Source of the DNA: Bacteroidota bacterium
GTDB taxonomy: Bacteria > Bacteroidota > Bacteroidia > Bacteroidales > JAAUTT01
Length of the DNA stretch: 58,534 nucleotides
Direction of reading: 5' to 3'
Assembly: GCA_023429135.1 (NCBI GenBank)
Contig: JAEYWD010000004.1
Span: 1 to 58,534 of the forward strand
Part shown: one piece after another, positions 50,530 to 58,534 of the stretch
Position numbering within the stretch: position 1 is the stretch's first letter
How the letters are laid out: the number at the start of each line of letters is the position of its first letter
Notes under the pieces: model-generated
The model's database searches: none
What the model was told of the DNA's origin: nothing
Seen by the model: only the letters and a program-made list of their open reading frames with translations
Translations under genes and position numbers: made by a program

Positions 50530-51462
50530 ATGAATCACTTAGAAAGAGCGCTCGATAATCAGAACGAATGGTGGAAATACCTGGTAATGTTTATTGTATC
50601 ATTTATTGCCACCAACCTTATTGGAGCAATTCCACTGGGAATAGTTCTTATAATTAAATCACTCAATAACGGATCTGTTGCTCCCAATCCCGACAATATA
50701 GCAGATTTAAGTGCCTATGGAATTCATCCCAATTTTGGATTGATTTTGCTCTTGTTCCCTTTTATGGTTGGCTTATTTACCTTGATTGGCATGTTGAAAC
50801 CATTTCATAAAAGAACCTTTAAAGAAGTTATAAACGGTACGAACAAGGTACGATGGAACAGGTTTTTCAACGGAGCTTTGGTATGGCTGATCTTAATGGG
50901 GATATATCTGGTAATAAATTATTTTCTTATGCCTGATAACTTTCGAATTCAGTTTAATCCGGCTTCTTTTTTTACTCTGATTGTAATTTCATTATTGCTG
51001 ATTCCATTTCAGACAACCTATGAAGAGATCTTTTTCAGAGGATATCTTGCTCAAGGTATTGCCGCATGGACTCGAAACCGATGGATGGTGCTGGTAATTC
51101 CTGCCTTTATATTTGGAATACTTCATGTTTTCAACCCAGAAGTGAAAGAGTTTGGTTTTTGGCTTACCATGCCTCAATACTGGCTATTTGGTCTGTTCTT
51201 CGGACTCATCACCATTCTTGACGATGGAATTGAAATTGCGATGGGAGTACATGCTGCCAACAACATTTTTGCATCGGTAATGGTTACGCATAGCTCATCG
51301 GTACTACAAACCCCGGCTCTGTTCTGGCAGAGCAAAGTAGATCCGGTTCAGGAAATATTATTTTTTATACTGACAGGTTTTGTATTTATTGTAATCCTGA
51401 ATAAGAAATATAACTGGAATTTCAGAATAATGAACCAGAAAGTACAAAAGACGGATTTTTAA
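50530..51462 (+). CDS. CPBP-family intramembrane metalloprotease
   Basis: 310 residues with about eight membrane helices. The CPBP/CAAX-protease motifs are visible: the Glu pair in TTYEEIFFRGYLAQ, FGILHVFN with His, and HAANNIFAS with His/Asn. These are predicted glutamic/metal intramembrane proteases; bacterial members act in bacteriocin self-immunity or peptide processing, and many are uncharacterised. It starts 21 bp after the GH30 stop and is likely cotranscribed; a strong terminator follows. Confidence 0.85.
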   Translation: MNHLERALDNQNEWWKYLVMFIVSFIATNLIGAIPLGIVLIIKSLNNGSVAPNPDNIADLSAYGIHPNFGLILLLFPFMVGLFTLIGMLKPFHKRTFKEVINGTNKVRWNRFFNGALVWLILMGIYLVINYFLMPDNFRIQFNPASFFTLIVISLLLIPFQTTYEEIFFRGYLAQGIAAWTRNRWMVLVIPAFIFGILHVFNPEVKEFGFWLTMPQYWLFGLFFGLITILDDGIEIAMGVHAANNIFASVMVTHSSSVLQTPALFWQSKVDPVQEILFFILTGFVFIVILNKKYNWNFRIMNQKVQKTDF

Positions 51463-51481
51463 TATTGGGATAAAATTTTTG

Positions 51482-51513
51482 AAAAAGCGTAGCCATCAAC
51501 TACGCTTTTTTTT
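51482..51513 (+). terminator. Terminator after CPBP gene
   Basis: An 11-base stem AAAAAGCGTAG / CTACGCTTTTT with a 7-base loop and a run of T, 19 bp after the stop codon. Confidence 0.9.
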
Positions 51514-51789
51514 CATCAGCCCCAGTCCAAATGAAACAATAATCAGGAACCAACAACCAAAAAATTTATATTTATTTACTATACAATTCATTACTAAACA
51601 TTAAATGATAAAAAACTTAATCTCTTAAAAAATTTGCTAAAATTAACTAAACATTTTGTCATATATCCACGTAAATACAATCACAAAAATTCTCACTATG
51701 CTGTAATGTTTTATTAGTCAATTAATTATTATATATAATTTAAACAACCCAAAACAAAAATCAATTTTAACCATCAATAAAAATCAAAA
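51514..51789 (+). other. AT-rich leader region before yfiR-receptor cluster
   Basis: 276 bp, strongly AT-rich, with many A and T runs. It must contain the promoter of the yfiR-receptor transcript, but no good TTTG/TAnnTTTG pair is found. No ORF or RNA motif is recognised. Confidence 0.5.
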
Positions 51790-52305
51790 ATGAAAAACAG
51801 AAGAATGATTATTACAACGCTGTTATTTTTGTTTGTAAGCAGCATGGTCACAAATGCTCAAAACGAAAAATTCAAGGCGTTGTTCTTGTACAACTTTATT
51901 AAGAATATTGAATGGCCACAAACCTATAAACAGGGCGACATGATTATAGGCGTAATGGGTAACACCCCCATTATTAAAGAACTTGAAACAATTACCACCT
52001 CTCAAAAAGCTGGAAATCAAATGATGAAAGTAAAGGTATTCTCCAATCCGGATGAAGTTACCAATTGCCATCTCATTTACATTGCACCAAACAAGAGCAG
52101 TACAATTCCACAGATTGTTAGTAAACTAACTGGAAATTCGACCCTCATTATTTCCGATGGTAAAGGAGGTATCCAGCAAGGCTCGGCTATTAATTTTCTG
52201 TTGGACGGAGATAAGCTAAAATTCGAAATCAGCAAACTACATATTGAGCAAAGAGGGCTTAAAGTGAGTGCCAGCCTGCTGAATCTTGGTGTTGCTGTTA
52301 ACTAA
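51790..52305 (+). CDS. YfiR-family (DUF4154) exported protein, paralogue 1
   Basis: 171 residues with a signal peptide (LLFLFVSSMVTNAQ). The family pattern starts KFKALFLYNFIKNIEWP, continues with IIGVMGN and ends with LKFEISKLHIEQRGLKVSASLLNLG. In Pseudomonas, YfiR is a periplasmic repressor of the diguanylate cyclase YfiN; in Bacteroidota its partner is unknown. It is the first of three genes, upstream of a TonB receptor, with a close paralogue after it. No GGDEF gene is nearby. Confidence 0.85.
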   Translation: MKNRRMIITTLLFLFVSSMVTNAQNEKFKALFLYNFIKNIEWPQTYKQGDMIIGVMGNTPIIKELETITTSQKAGNQMMKVKVFSNPDEVTNCHLIYIAPNKSSTIPQIVSKLTGNSTLIISDGKGGIQQGSAINFLLDGDKLKFEISKLHIEQRGLKVSASLLNLGVAVN

Positions 52306-52327
52306 AAATCAACCTAATTATTAAGTC

Positions 52328-54895
52328 ATGAAAAAAGTATACATTATTATATTCATTCTATTTATCGCTTTCACCGGAGGAACCGGATTTTCACAGGAGA
52401 ATAAAAAAACGGTTTCGGAGATGACCAAAGAAGAATTATCCGAATTATCATACCAGGACCTTATGAATCTTCCACTTGAGGACCTGATGGTGGTTGCAAA
52501 TAAGTTTGGGCTATCAGCCGATGAGATTCTGGAATATTTCCTAAACAAAGATGTAACTTCTGCATCCAAAAGAGCTGAGAAATCGATAAACTCGCCTTTA
52601 TCCACCACAGTGCTTTCCCGCGATGAGATAATATCCTCCGGAGCAACCAGTATTCCCGAAGCGCTCAGGCTAATTCCTGGCATGATTATTCGTGAAAAAA
52701 CCACAGGTAATTACGATGCTCACATCCGTGGAAACGACAATCTACCACCCAAAAACATGTTCATCTATTCTGAAAATTCAATTTCGCTTGTGATGATTGA
52801 TGGACGTCCGGTTTACAATTATGCATTTGGCGGTTCGTTTTGGGAAACGCTACCTGTAGAACTGAATGATATCGACCGCATTGAAGTAATTCGTGGCCCT
52901 TCCAGTGCATTGTATGGTCCAAATGCAGTTTCGGGTGTAGTCAACATTATTACTTTAAAACCCGAAGGTAAGAAATTGAAAACCGATGCAGGCGTGCAGA
53001 TTGGAAATAACAGTGCCAAATTGGCCAACGCTTCTCTGGCTTTTGGAGTATCGGACAAACTTAAGGTGCGGTTAAGTGGTAATTATACTCATTTTAACAG
53101 AAGTACTGACGATTTTTATGTTTACGATTTAGGACGGAGCTTTTCCAAAAGTGAGATGGACACAATGCATATGTGGTATAATTCCTCACGATCAAAAATG
53201 CCTGTGCATGAAAAATTCGACGAAGCTATTCCCGACCCTTCTCTATCGCTGGATAAGTATGGTGTAAATGCTTTTATTTTCTATGATCTAACCAAAGACA
53301 TAAATTTTAATCTTTCAGCGGGCTTGAATAATGCAAACAATAATACCACCACTCTTGGAAACAGCGAATTTCCAATAGCTGGCCGCGATGCAGATTTTAA
53401 ATATTTTGATATTCGTTCCAAAATCTACGGCTTCAGCCTTCAGGCAAATTATATGATGGGAACCCAGGATTTTCAGCGTGCCAGCAAAGGATGGGATATC
53501 GATCCCCAAATTGCAAACGCCTCGCTCGAATACGAAAAATCGTTTGGCTCATTTGTAATCCGACCAGGGATTAGTTACCAATCAGCCATTTACGACGATA
53601 CCAAATCGTTAACACAGGAAGACATCACCAAATTACAAGGCTTTCTGAACGGAGCGCCAAAAATTACAAACGTTGCCGGTTACATCCGCGGTGATTATTC
53701 CTTTAAAGAAAAACTGAGATTAATTGCTGCATTAAGAGCCGATAAATACAACGTTCCCAACTCAACATACTTTACATACCAGTTTATATCGACCTATAAT
53801 ATTAATCCCCGGAATCTTGTGCGCTTTGTTTACTCCAGGGCTAACCGCGGACCATTTATTGTAGACAGTTATGCCAATTATAACTGGCAGGTAGTTCCAA
53901 CAAACAGTGATGGCATGACACCCCAGTTATTAAAATGGAATGGAAGCAAGAAACTGGATTTACCTGTGATGGATATGTTCGAACTAGGCTTCAGAACACA
54001 ACCATTTAAGAACATTATGATTGACATTGAGGCTTTCCAATCCAAAACAAAACATTTCAGCTATTTTGTGCCCGATACACTGGATGTCACCCTGAACCTT
54101 GCGACTGGCAAAGCAGTAAATTCTGTGGCTCATATTCAATATTATAACTTTGATTTAGCATCAACCCAAACAGGTTTAACATTTAATATTAGTGCAGTTG
54201 TGACTAAAAACCTCAATGTTAAAGTGTTTGGAACTTTTCAGAAAACTGACCTCGAAAATGTATATCCTAAAAATTATTTCAACAACCTTACTGAAATGCA
54301 GGCAAGTATCCCTTCCAACCCTAAGTTACAACAGGATGGCTATTTGTTGACAGTAGCAATGAGAGCGCAGGCTGCGCAGGCCAAACTGCTCGCAGGTCTG
54401 ACTCCTACAACAGAGGAATTACAAGCCGCTCAGTTATTCCAGACATTTAACGCTACTCAACTTGGGCGAATTGGACAACTTCAGAGCCAGGGCTACCAAG
54501 AAACATATCAGGTTTACAATACAGACATCGAGAACGGCAAAATCAAAAACAGTATGCTTGAAGACTCCGGCAACAAAGCCACTCCAAGCTTTTATGGAGG
54601 ATTCTCAGTATCGTATTCTCCAACAAATAAGTTAAATGCATATCTAAGTTCTTATTTCTTTACATCTAATGAGATCATCCACAGCGAAACGGATGATACA
54701 AATTCAAAAGGTTATGACCCCATCTATAAAATTGATGCTAAAGCAATTTTCAGCCTGAAACTTTCTTACAAAGTTTATAAGGAAAATACAATATTTATCA
54801 ATTGCAGAAACCTTTTCAATTCATCCAGCCGGGAATTTGCCTTTATGGATAAGGTATATGGAAAATATCTGGTAGGAGCAAGTATAAGTTTTTAA
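52328..54895 (+). CDS. TonB-dependent outer membrane receptor between YfiR paralogues
   Basis: 855 residues with a signal peptide (YIIIFILFIAFTGGTGFS). An N-terminal acidic helical extension (about 30-75; EELSELSYQDLMNLPLEDLM) precedes the TonB-box-like VTSASKRAEKS. The plug (about 90-220) contains SIPEALRLIPGM and IEVIRGPSSALYGPNAVSGVVNII. The beta-barrel ends in a terminal aromatic (ISF). The DLMxLxLEDLM-VTSASKR leader is typical of receptors encoded next to YfiR proteins. It follows yfiR by 22 bp. The substrate is unknown. Confidence 0.85.
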   Translation: MKKVYIIIFILFIAFTGGTGFSQENKKTVSEMTKEELSELSYQDLMNLPLEDLMVVANKFGLSADEILEYFLNKDVTSASKRAEKSINSPLSTTVLSRDEIISSGATSIPEALRLIPGMIIREKTTGNYDAHIRGNDNLPPKNMFIYSENSISLVMIDGRPVYNYAFGGSFWETLPVELNDIDRIEVIRGPSSALYGPNAVSGVVNIITLKPEGKKLKTDAGVQIGNNSAKLANASLAFGVSDKLKVRLSGNYTHFNRSTDDFYVYDLGRSFSKSEMDTMHMWYNSSRSKMPVHEKFDEAIPDPSLSLDKYGVNAFIFYDLTKDINFNLSAGLNNANNNTTTLGNSEFPIAGRDADFKYFDIRSKIYGFSLQANYMMGTQDFQRASKGWDIDPQIANASLEYEKSFGSFVIRPGISYQSAIYDDTKSLTQEDITKLQGFLNGAPKITNVAGYIRGDYSFKEKLRLIAALRADKYNVPNSTYFTYQFISTYNINPRNLVRFVYSRANRGPFIVDSYANYNWQVVPTNSDGMTPQLLKWNGSKKLDLPVMDMFELGFRTQPFKNIMIDIEAFQSKTKHFSYFVPDTLDVTLNLATGKAVNSVAHIQYYNFDLASTQTGLTFNISAVVTKNLNVKVFGTFQKTDLENVYPKNYFNNLTEMQASIPSNPKLQQDGYLLTVAMRAQAAQAKLLAGLTPTTEELQAAQLFQTFNATQLGRIGQLQSQGYQETYQVYNTDIENGKIKNSMLEDSGNKATPSFYGGFSVSYSPTNKLNAYLSSYFFTSNEIIHSETDDTNSKGYDPIYKIDAKAIFSLKLSYKVYKENTIFINCRNLFNSSSREFAFMDKVYGKYLVGASISF

Positions 54896-54918
54896 ATTCC
54901 AATTCTAACAAAAAACAA

Positions 54919-54960
54919 AAAATAAGTGCCGGGTATAAAAACCTGGCTCTTATTTTTTTA
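54919..54960 (+). terminator. Terminator after receptor gene
   Basis: Stem AATAAG..CCGGGT / ACCTGG..CTTATT with internal mismatches and a T7 tail, 24 bp after the receptor stop. It separates the receptor from the second yfiR gene. Confidence 0.75.
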
Positions 54961-55105
54961 CACCACAATTCTCCATTACCTGAAACCCTAAATCTTGCCC
55001 CGAAATATAAGCCTTCCAAACTTTTTTTAAAATGATCCGTAGAAGAACTGATTAAAAAATTAACCGGAATAATATCCGTTGGATATTTAATAACAACTTA
55101 AAAAA

Positions 55106-55618
55106 ATGAAAATGAGGAGGATGATTGGTATTGTACTGTTTGTATTCTTAAGCAGTATGGTTATGAATGCTCAAAATGAAAAAGTAAAAGCTTTATTTAT
55201 TTACAATTTTATCAAAAATGTGGAATGGCCGCAAGATAACGCTCAGGGCGATCTTATTATTGGAGTTTTAGGAAGCAACGTTATGAAAGGCGAGCTCGAA
55301 TCCTTAACCAGCACTCAAAGAGTAGGAAACCAAGCTATTAAGGTAAAAGTTTTTTCAACTCCCGAAGAAGTTGCAAACTGTCATGTTTTATATGTTTCTC
55401 CTGGCAAATCGGGACAGATAGCTAATCTATCTTCCAAATTAAATAATCATAGTACTTTGATTATTTCCGACGGAAGAAACGGAATTGCTCAGGGAGCAGG
55501 CATTAACTTTACCATTAACGATGATAAGTTAAAATTTGAAATCAGCAAGAACCGAATTGAACAACATGGAATGAAAGTTAGTTCGAATCTCGTGAAAATG
55601 GGAATTGAGGTTATGTAG
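55106..55618 (+). CDS. YfiR-family (DUF4154) exported protein, paralogue 2
   Basis: 170 residues, collinear with paralogue 1 over the whole length and identical at more than half of positions by eye (shared blocks ALFxYNFIKNxEWPQ, STLIISDG, DKLKFEISK and IEQ.G.KVS). The signal peptide is VLFVFLSSMVMNAQ. A local duplication placed one copy on each side of the receptor. The terminator between them suggests separate expression. The function is inferred to be periplasmic signalling linked to the receptor. Confidence 0.85.
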   Translation: MKMRRMIGIVLFVFLSSMVMNAQNEKVKALFIYNFIKNVEWPQDNAQGDLIIGVLGSNVMKGELESLTSTQRVGNQAIKVKVFSTPEEVANCHVLYVSPGKSGQIANLSSKLNNHSTLIISDGRNGIAQGAGINFTINDDKLKFEISKNRIEQHGMKVSSNLVKMGIEVM

Positions 55619-55642
55619 CAACAACCAATAAAACATAAAAAC

Positions 55643-55674
55643 AAAAGCCGCTCAAGTTTGAAGCGGCTTTTTTA
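55643..55674. terminator. Bidirectional terminator between yfiR paralogue 2 and pruA
   Basis: Stem AAAAGCCGCT (55643-55652) / AGCGGCTTTT (55662-55671) with T tails on both strands, serving the two convergent genes. Confidence 0.85.
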
Positions 55675-55685
55675 TTTCACAGAAT

Positions 55686-57314
55686 TTATTTCTTCATGAA
55701 AGGATACTGATAATTTACAGGTGGAAGAAAATTCTCTTTAATTGTGCGTGGAGAAACCCACCGATAGAGGTTCAGTACAGAACCAGCCTTATCGTTTGTA
55801 CCAGATCCGCGGGCGCCGCCAAATGGCTGCTGACCAACAACGGCTCCAGTAGGCTTATCATTGATGTAGAAGTTTCCTGCAGCATTTACCAGTTTCCTTG
55901 TGGCAAGCTCAATTGCATAACGGTCGGTTCCGAAAACGCAACCAGTTAAAGCATATACTGAGGTACTATCAACCAAATCGAGTGTTTCTTCAAATTTATT
56001 CTCGTCGTAAACATAAATGGTTACAACAGGGCCAAAGAGTTCTTCCTGCATGGTATTGTAATGAGGATTGGTAGTTACAATAACAGTAGGTTCAATAAAA
56101 TACCCTTTGGAGCTGTCGCACTTTCCGCCAAATAAAATGGAGGCATCAGCATCTTTTTTAGCCTGATCAATTACACCTGAGAGTTTTTTGAACGAAGCCT
56201 CGTCAATTACAGCATTCACAAAGTTTGTGAAATCTTCTACATCGCCCATTTTTACAGTCGAAAGTTCGTTAACCAACTGTTCTTTAATAACAGGCCATAA
56301 ATTGGAAGGAATATATGCCCGGGATAAAGCAGAACATTTTTGTCCCTGATATTCGAAAGCACCGCGAACAATAGCTGTAGTTACCTGCTGAGGCACTGCC
56401 GTGGGGTGAATCATGGCAAAGTCCTTACCTCCTGTCTCGCCAACAATGCGCGGATAAGATTTATATTTGTGAATATTGTTACCTATGGTCTTCCAGATAT
56501 TCTGAAATACTTCAGTTGATCCGGTAAAATGGATACCGCCAAAATGGGGATGACTAAAAATAACTTCCCCTGCAACAGGACCCGAAACAAATACCAGGTT
56601 GATTACACCATCGGGTAATCCTGCCTCTTTCAGAATTTCCACAATAACCTGGGCAGAATAAACCTGCGTATTCGAACACTTCCAAACAACGGTGTTCCCC
56701 ATCAGAGCAGGTGCTGTAGGCAGGTTACCGGCAATAGAAGTGAAATTAAAAGGAGTAAGTGCAAAAACAAACCCTTCGAGCGGACGCCATTCGCTACGGT
56801 TCCAGTTTACTGAATTACTATTAGGCTGTTGTGCATATATTTCAGTCATAAACTGAACATTGTAACGGAAGAAATCAATCAGTTCGCAAACACAATCGAT
56901 CTCGGCCTGATAAATATTTTTCGATTGCCCCAGCATGGTAGCCGCATTCATTTTATAGCGGTATGGACCGGCTAAAAGATTGGCAGCCTTTAAAAATATA
57001 GAAGCCCTGTGTTCCCATGGCATGGCGGCCCATTTTTCTTTGGCAGCAAGAGCAGCTTCAATTGCCTGTTGAACATGAGTAGCATCGCCTTTATGAAAAT
57101 GACCCAGAAGAAGTTCTTTATTATGTGGGGCACGAATTTCGGCTAAATTTCCTGTTCTTATTTCCTTTCCGTTAATAAACATCGGGATATCCAGCTTTTT
57201 CGATTTTGCTTCAGCGAGAGCTTTAACAATTTCGTCTCTTTCCCTGCTTCCCGGAACATAATCCAGAACCGGTTCATTTACGGCATTTGGCACTATAAAA
57301 TTATTTGGGTACAT
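55686..57314 (-). CDS. pruA: 1-pyrroline-5-carboxylate dehydrogenase
   Basis: 542 residues from ATG (MYPNNFIVPNAVNEP); a GTG two codons upstream is possible. ALDH family blocks: LTPFNFTSIAGNLPTAPALMGN, catalytic Glu293 in VGETGGKD, nucleophile Cys327 in YQGQKCSALSRAYIP, and GGARGSGTNDKAG. It oxidises glutamate semialdehyde/P5C to glutamate with NAD in proline catabolism. The length fits the single-function P5CDH of Bacteroidota. No putA gene is adjacent. Confidence 0.93.
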   Translation of the reverse strand: MYPNNFIVPNAVNEPVLDYVPGSRERDEIVKALAEAKSKKLDIPMFINGKEIRTGNLAEIRAPHNKELLLGHFHKGDATHVQQAIEAALAAKEKWAAMPWEHRASIFLKAANLLAGPYRYKMNAATMLGQSKNIYQAEIDCVCELIDFFRYNVQFMTEIYAQQPNSNSVNWNRSEWRPLEGFVFALTPFNFTSIAGNLPTAPALMGNTVVWKCSNTQVYSAQVIVEILKEAGLPDGVINLVFVSGPVAGEVIFSHPHFGGIHFTGSTEVFQNIWKTIGNNIHKYKSYPRIVGETGGKDFAMIHPTAVPQQVTTAIVRGAFEYQGQKCSALSRAYIPSNLWPVIKEQLVNELSTVKMGDVEDFTNFVNAVIDEASFKKLSGVIDQAKKDADASILFGGKCDSSKGYFIEPTVIVTTNPHYNTMQEELFGPVVTIYVYDENKFEETLDLVDSTSVYALTGCVFGTDRYAIELATRKLVNAAGNFYINDKPTGAVVGQQPFGGARGSGTNDKAGSVLNLYRWVSPRTIKENFLPPVNYQYPFMKK

Positions 57315-57471
57315 AGTCACTATTTTAATTTAAAAATCAAAATTAGAGCATCCGCAAATGACAATGAAAGTAAAAAATCATGTTTTACTATTTAAAAAGT
57401 CATGTTTGCGAACAGAATTTTGAACCACCCAAATGCGGATTTGTTTTTAACCCGGACACAAATTCATTAAA

Positions 57472-57612
57472 ATGGGTAAAACAATGTGTAAGCTCAGTAA
57501 AAAAGAGCGACTGGAAAAACAGGAAGACGGCGAACTAAAATACAAATGTAAAAGTTGTGGCGAAAAAGCCCGGAAGGAGAAACATTTATGTGATCCGAAG
57601 AAGATTAGTTAG
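57472..57612 (+). CDS. 46-residue zinc-ribbon-like protein
   Basis: It starts MGKTMCKLSKKERLEKQ and contains YKCKSCGEKARKEKHLC. The four cysteines (Cys6, Cys26-Cys29, Cys40) in a CxxC plus flanking pattern suggest one bound zinc. It is very basic and has no signal peptide, so it is probably cytoplasmic and nucleic-acid- or protein-binding. It is too short for common annotation thresholds. It stands alone between pruA and the minisatellite. No specific function is known. Confidence 0.55.
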   Translation: MGKTMCKLSKKERLEKQEDGELKYKCKSCGEKARKEKHLCDPKKIS

Positions 57613-57785
57613 GTATAGAAATTCCGCGACGGGGAATTGAGTTATTGCAAAAATCCAACTCGTACGAATCCAGGATTGAGACAGGTAGATCGTTCATAAC
57701 GTAATGGTTTGGTTGACGGATTTTAGGGAAACGTGGTGAAATTGTTGCAATTTTGCTCAGAACCCAATATTGAAGCATTTTTTAC
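57613..57785. other. Spacer before minisatellite, nothing recognised
   Basis: 173 bp of mixed composition after the tiny zinc-ribbon gene. No promoter pair, RNA structure or credible ORF is seen. Confidence 0.5.
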
Positions 57786-57995
57786 TCAGCGAGCCTGTCG
57801 GAATGGTCGGCGTGCGCGTCCGAATGGTCAGCGAGCCTGTCGGAACGGTCAGCGAGCACGTCCGAACGGTCAGCGAGCCTGTCCGAACAGTCAGCGAGCC
57901 TGTCCGAACGGTTAGCGAGCGCGTCCGAACGGTCAGCGAGCGCATCCGAACGGTCAGCGAGCGCATCCGATTAGTCAGCGAGCGCATCCGAACGC
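57786..57995. repeat. GC-rich 21-bp minisatellite, ten units
   Basis: Ten full tandem units of 21 bp (type TCAGCGAGCCTGTCCGAACGG) with no spacers, plus a diverged partial unit to about 58006. Units on the left carry CCTGTC and units on the right carry GCGCATC at the variable centre, so neighbours resemble each other most, as expected from slippage. The period is a multiple of three, so open frames with 7-residue repeats appear on both strands. Confidence 0.85.
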
Positions 57996-58193
57996 CTGGC
58001 GAGGCAAATATTTGAGCGTACCGGCAAAAATCCTACTCACTTTGAAAGGATAGCTGTGAATTCTGGTTCAAATCACTTGCAAACCCAAAGGTTTAATGGC
58101 TACTCCTGGGCGATAGTCCGGTGATGCTGTTAAATCCAGTTGCGGGCAAACGAAAAATCAGGATAAACGAAAGGGTCTGTTTCGAGAAACAAG

Positions 58194-58334
58194 ATGAAAG
58201 TTGGTGTCATGGCAATAAAAATTAAATTAACGGTTAGCGTACAAGATTTTGTTACTGTAATCACTCTCAAGTCAAATCGTGCAGGCAAAGAAACGTTTAA
58301 AACGTTTAGGGAAATGGTTAAAAAAAAGCAATAG
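58194..58334 (+). CDS. 46-residue basic ORF of unknown function
   Basis: Starts MKVGVMAIKIKLTVSVQDFVTV and ends FREMVKKKQ. Lys-rich, no signal peptide and no recognised motif. It is supported only by an intact frame and a modestly protein-like composition in a gene-poor tail; it may not be expressed. Confidence 0.25.
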   Translation: MKVGVMAIKIKLTVSVQDFVTVITLKSNRAGKETFKTFREMVKKKQ

Positions 58335-58534
58335 GGAGGAAGGATTTTCAAAAAAATCAGGCTACATGGGGAAAAGCCGTACACAAAAAATCCCCCACAG
58401 ACAGCAATCCGATAAAGGAAAAATTGTAAATTGGGCAATACAAAACCGGAAATAAAAATGCTAACACCAATAAACACAACAATCAACTGGCAGAACCAAA
58501 AATATAAAAATTTTATATTTTCCAGTTCTTTCGG
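58335..58534. other. Window tail, nothing recognised
   Basis: AT-rich sequence ending with a short palindrome AAATATAAAA-A-TTTTATATTT near 58500-58520. A long minus-strand open frame here looks like a shadow, without a start context or family. Confidence 0.4.

Noticed and set aside
46602..51462. Polysaccharide utilisation locus
   Set aside because: GH3 and GH30 genes are adjacent but no SusC/SusD pair or hybrid regulator accompanies them.
57786..57995. Possible CRISPR array
   Set aside because: Units are 21 bp, contiguous and mutually diverged, with no spacers and no cas genes.
57770..58015. 81-codon frame with MVSEPV-type 7-residue repeats, and its antisense counterpart
   Set aside because: Both frames exist because the 21-bp minisatellite is a multiple of three; there is no start context, family or conserved flank.
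58130..58486. 118-codon hydrophobic frame on the minus strand at the right edge
   Set aside because: Aromatic-rich translation of an AT-rich antisense strand; no start context or recognised domain.

Overview
The window comes from a Bacteroidota genome, most likely an anaerobic or facultative Bacteroidales/Marinilabiliales-type bacterium. This rests on TonB receptors with STN and carboxypeptidase-like domains, DUF4249, DUF5916, DUF349 and CPBP proteins, many short lipoproteins with SC lipoboxes, promoters of the TTTG / TAnnTTTG type, weak Shine-Dalgarno sequences, and the carboxynorspermidine route to polyamines. No rRNA, tRNA, CRISPR or phage genes were seen. The left edge carries a 56-base poly-C run that looks like a contig-end artefact.

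Layout. 1-1.3 kb: poly-C, a dispersed repeat, a REP/Y1-transposase relic bounded by inverted hairpins, and a YafK-type L,D-transpeptidase. 1.3-6.3 kb: a five-gene heterodisulfide-reductase-like operon (HdrC, HdrB, HdrA, small HdrC, membrane HdrE-HdrD fusion) that could connect a quinone pool with soluble low-potential carriers. 6.3-12.6 kb (minus): an envelope operon of TonB receptor, DUF4249 lipoprotein, MG2-like protein and a small exported protein. 12.7-14.6 kb (minus): ndk-uxaC. 14.7-18.1 kb: a DHH phosphoesterase followed by three FKBP-type prolyl isomerase lipoproteins. 18.2-20.4 kb: mdh and mnmA. 20.5-23.4 kb: small exported proteins and a Yip1-like membrane protein. 23.6-26.1 kb (minus): carboxynorspermidine synthase and decarboxylase. 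26.3-34 kb: an S41 peptidase, then yidC, pyrG and a five-repeat DUF349 protein. 34-36.8 kb: an iron-type alcohol dehydrogenase translationally coupled to a hybrid histidine kinase. 37-39.4 kb: sugar aminotransferase and glycosyltransferase. 39.7-43.9 kb: a DUF5916 outer-membrane protein converging on an [FeFe]-hydrogenase-like sensor fused to a chemoreceptor signalling domain. 44-46.4 kb: Hsp20 and metY. 46.6-51.5 kb: GH3 and GH30 glycosidases and a CPBP protease. 51.8-55.6 kb: YfiR, TonB receptor, YfiR. 55.7-57.3 kb: P5C dehydrogenase. 57.5-58.5 kb: a tiny zinc-ribbon protein, a GC-rich 21-bp minisatellite and a tiny unknown ORF.

The most striking item is upstream of metY: a strong two-part Bacteroidota promoter, then a 26-codon reading frame ending in five consecutive cysteine codons, inside the leader of a sulfur-assimilation gene. 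This has the form of a cysteine-sensing leader peptide. Other items worth a second look are the hydrogenase-like/MCP fusion, in which all four cluster-binding cysteines are kept but the proton-relay cysteine is lost; the Hdr operon, whose HdrB has a degenerate first CCG domain; the REP/transposase relic; two copies of a roughly 110-bp nested-palindrome element around the metY/GH3 block; and the paired YfiR genes around a receptor.
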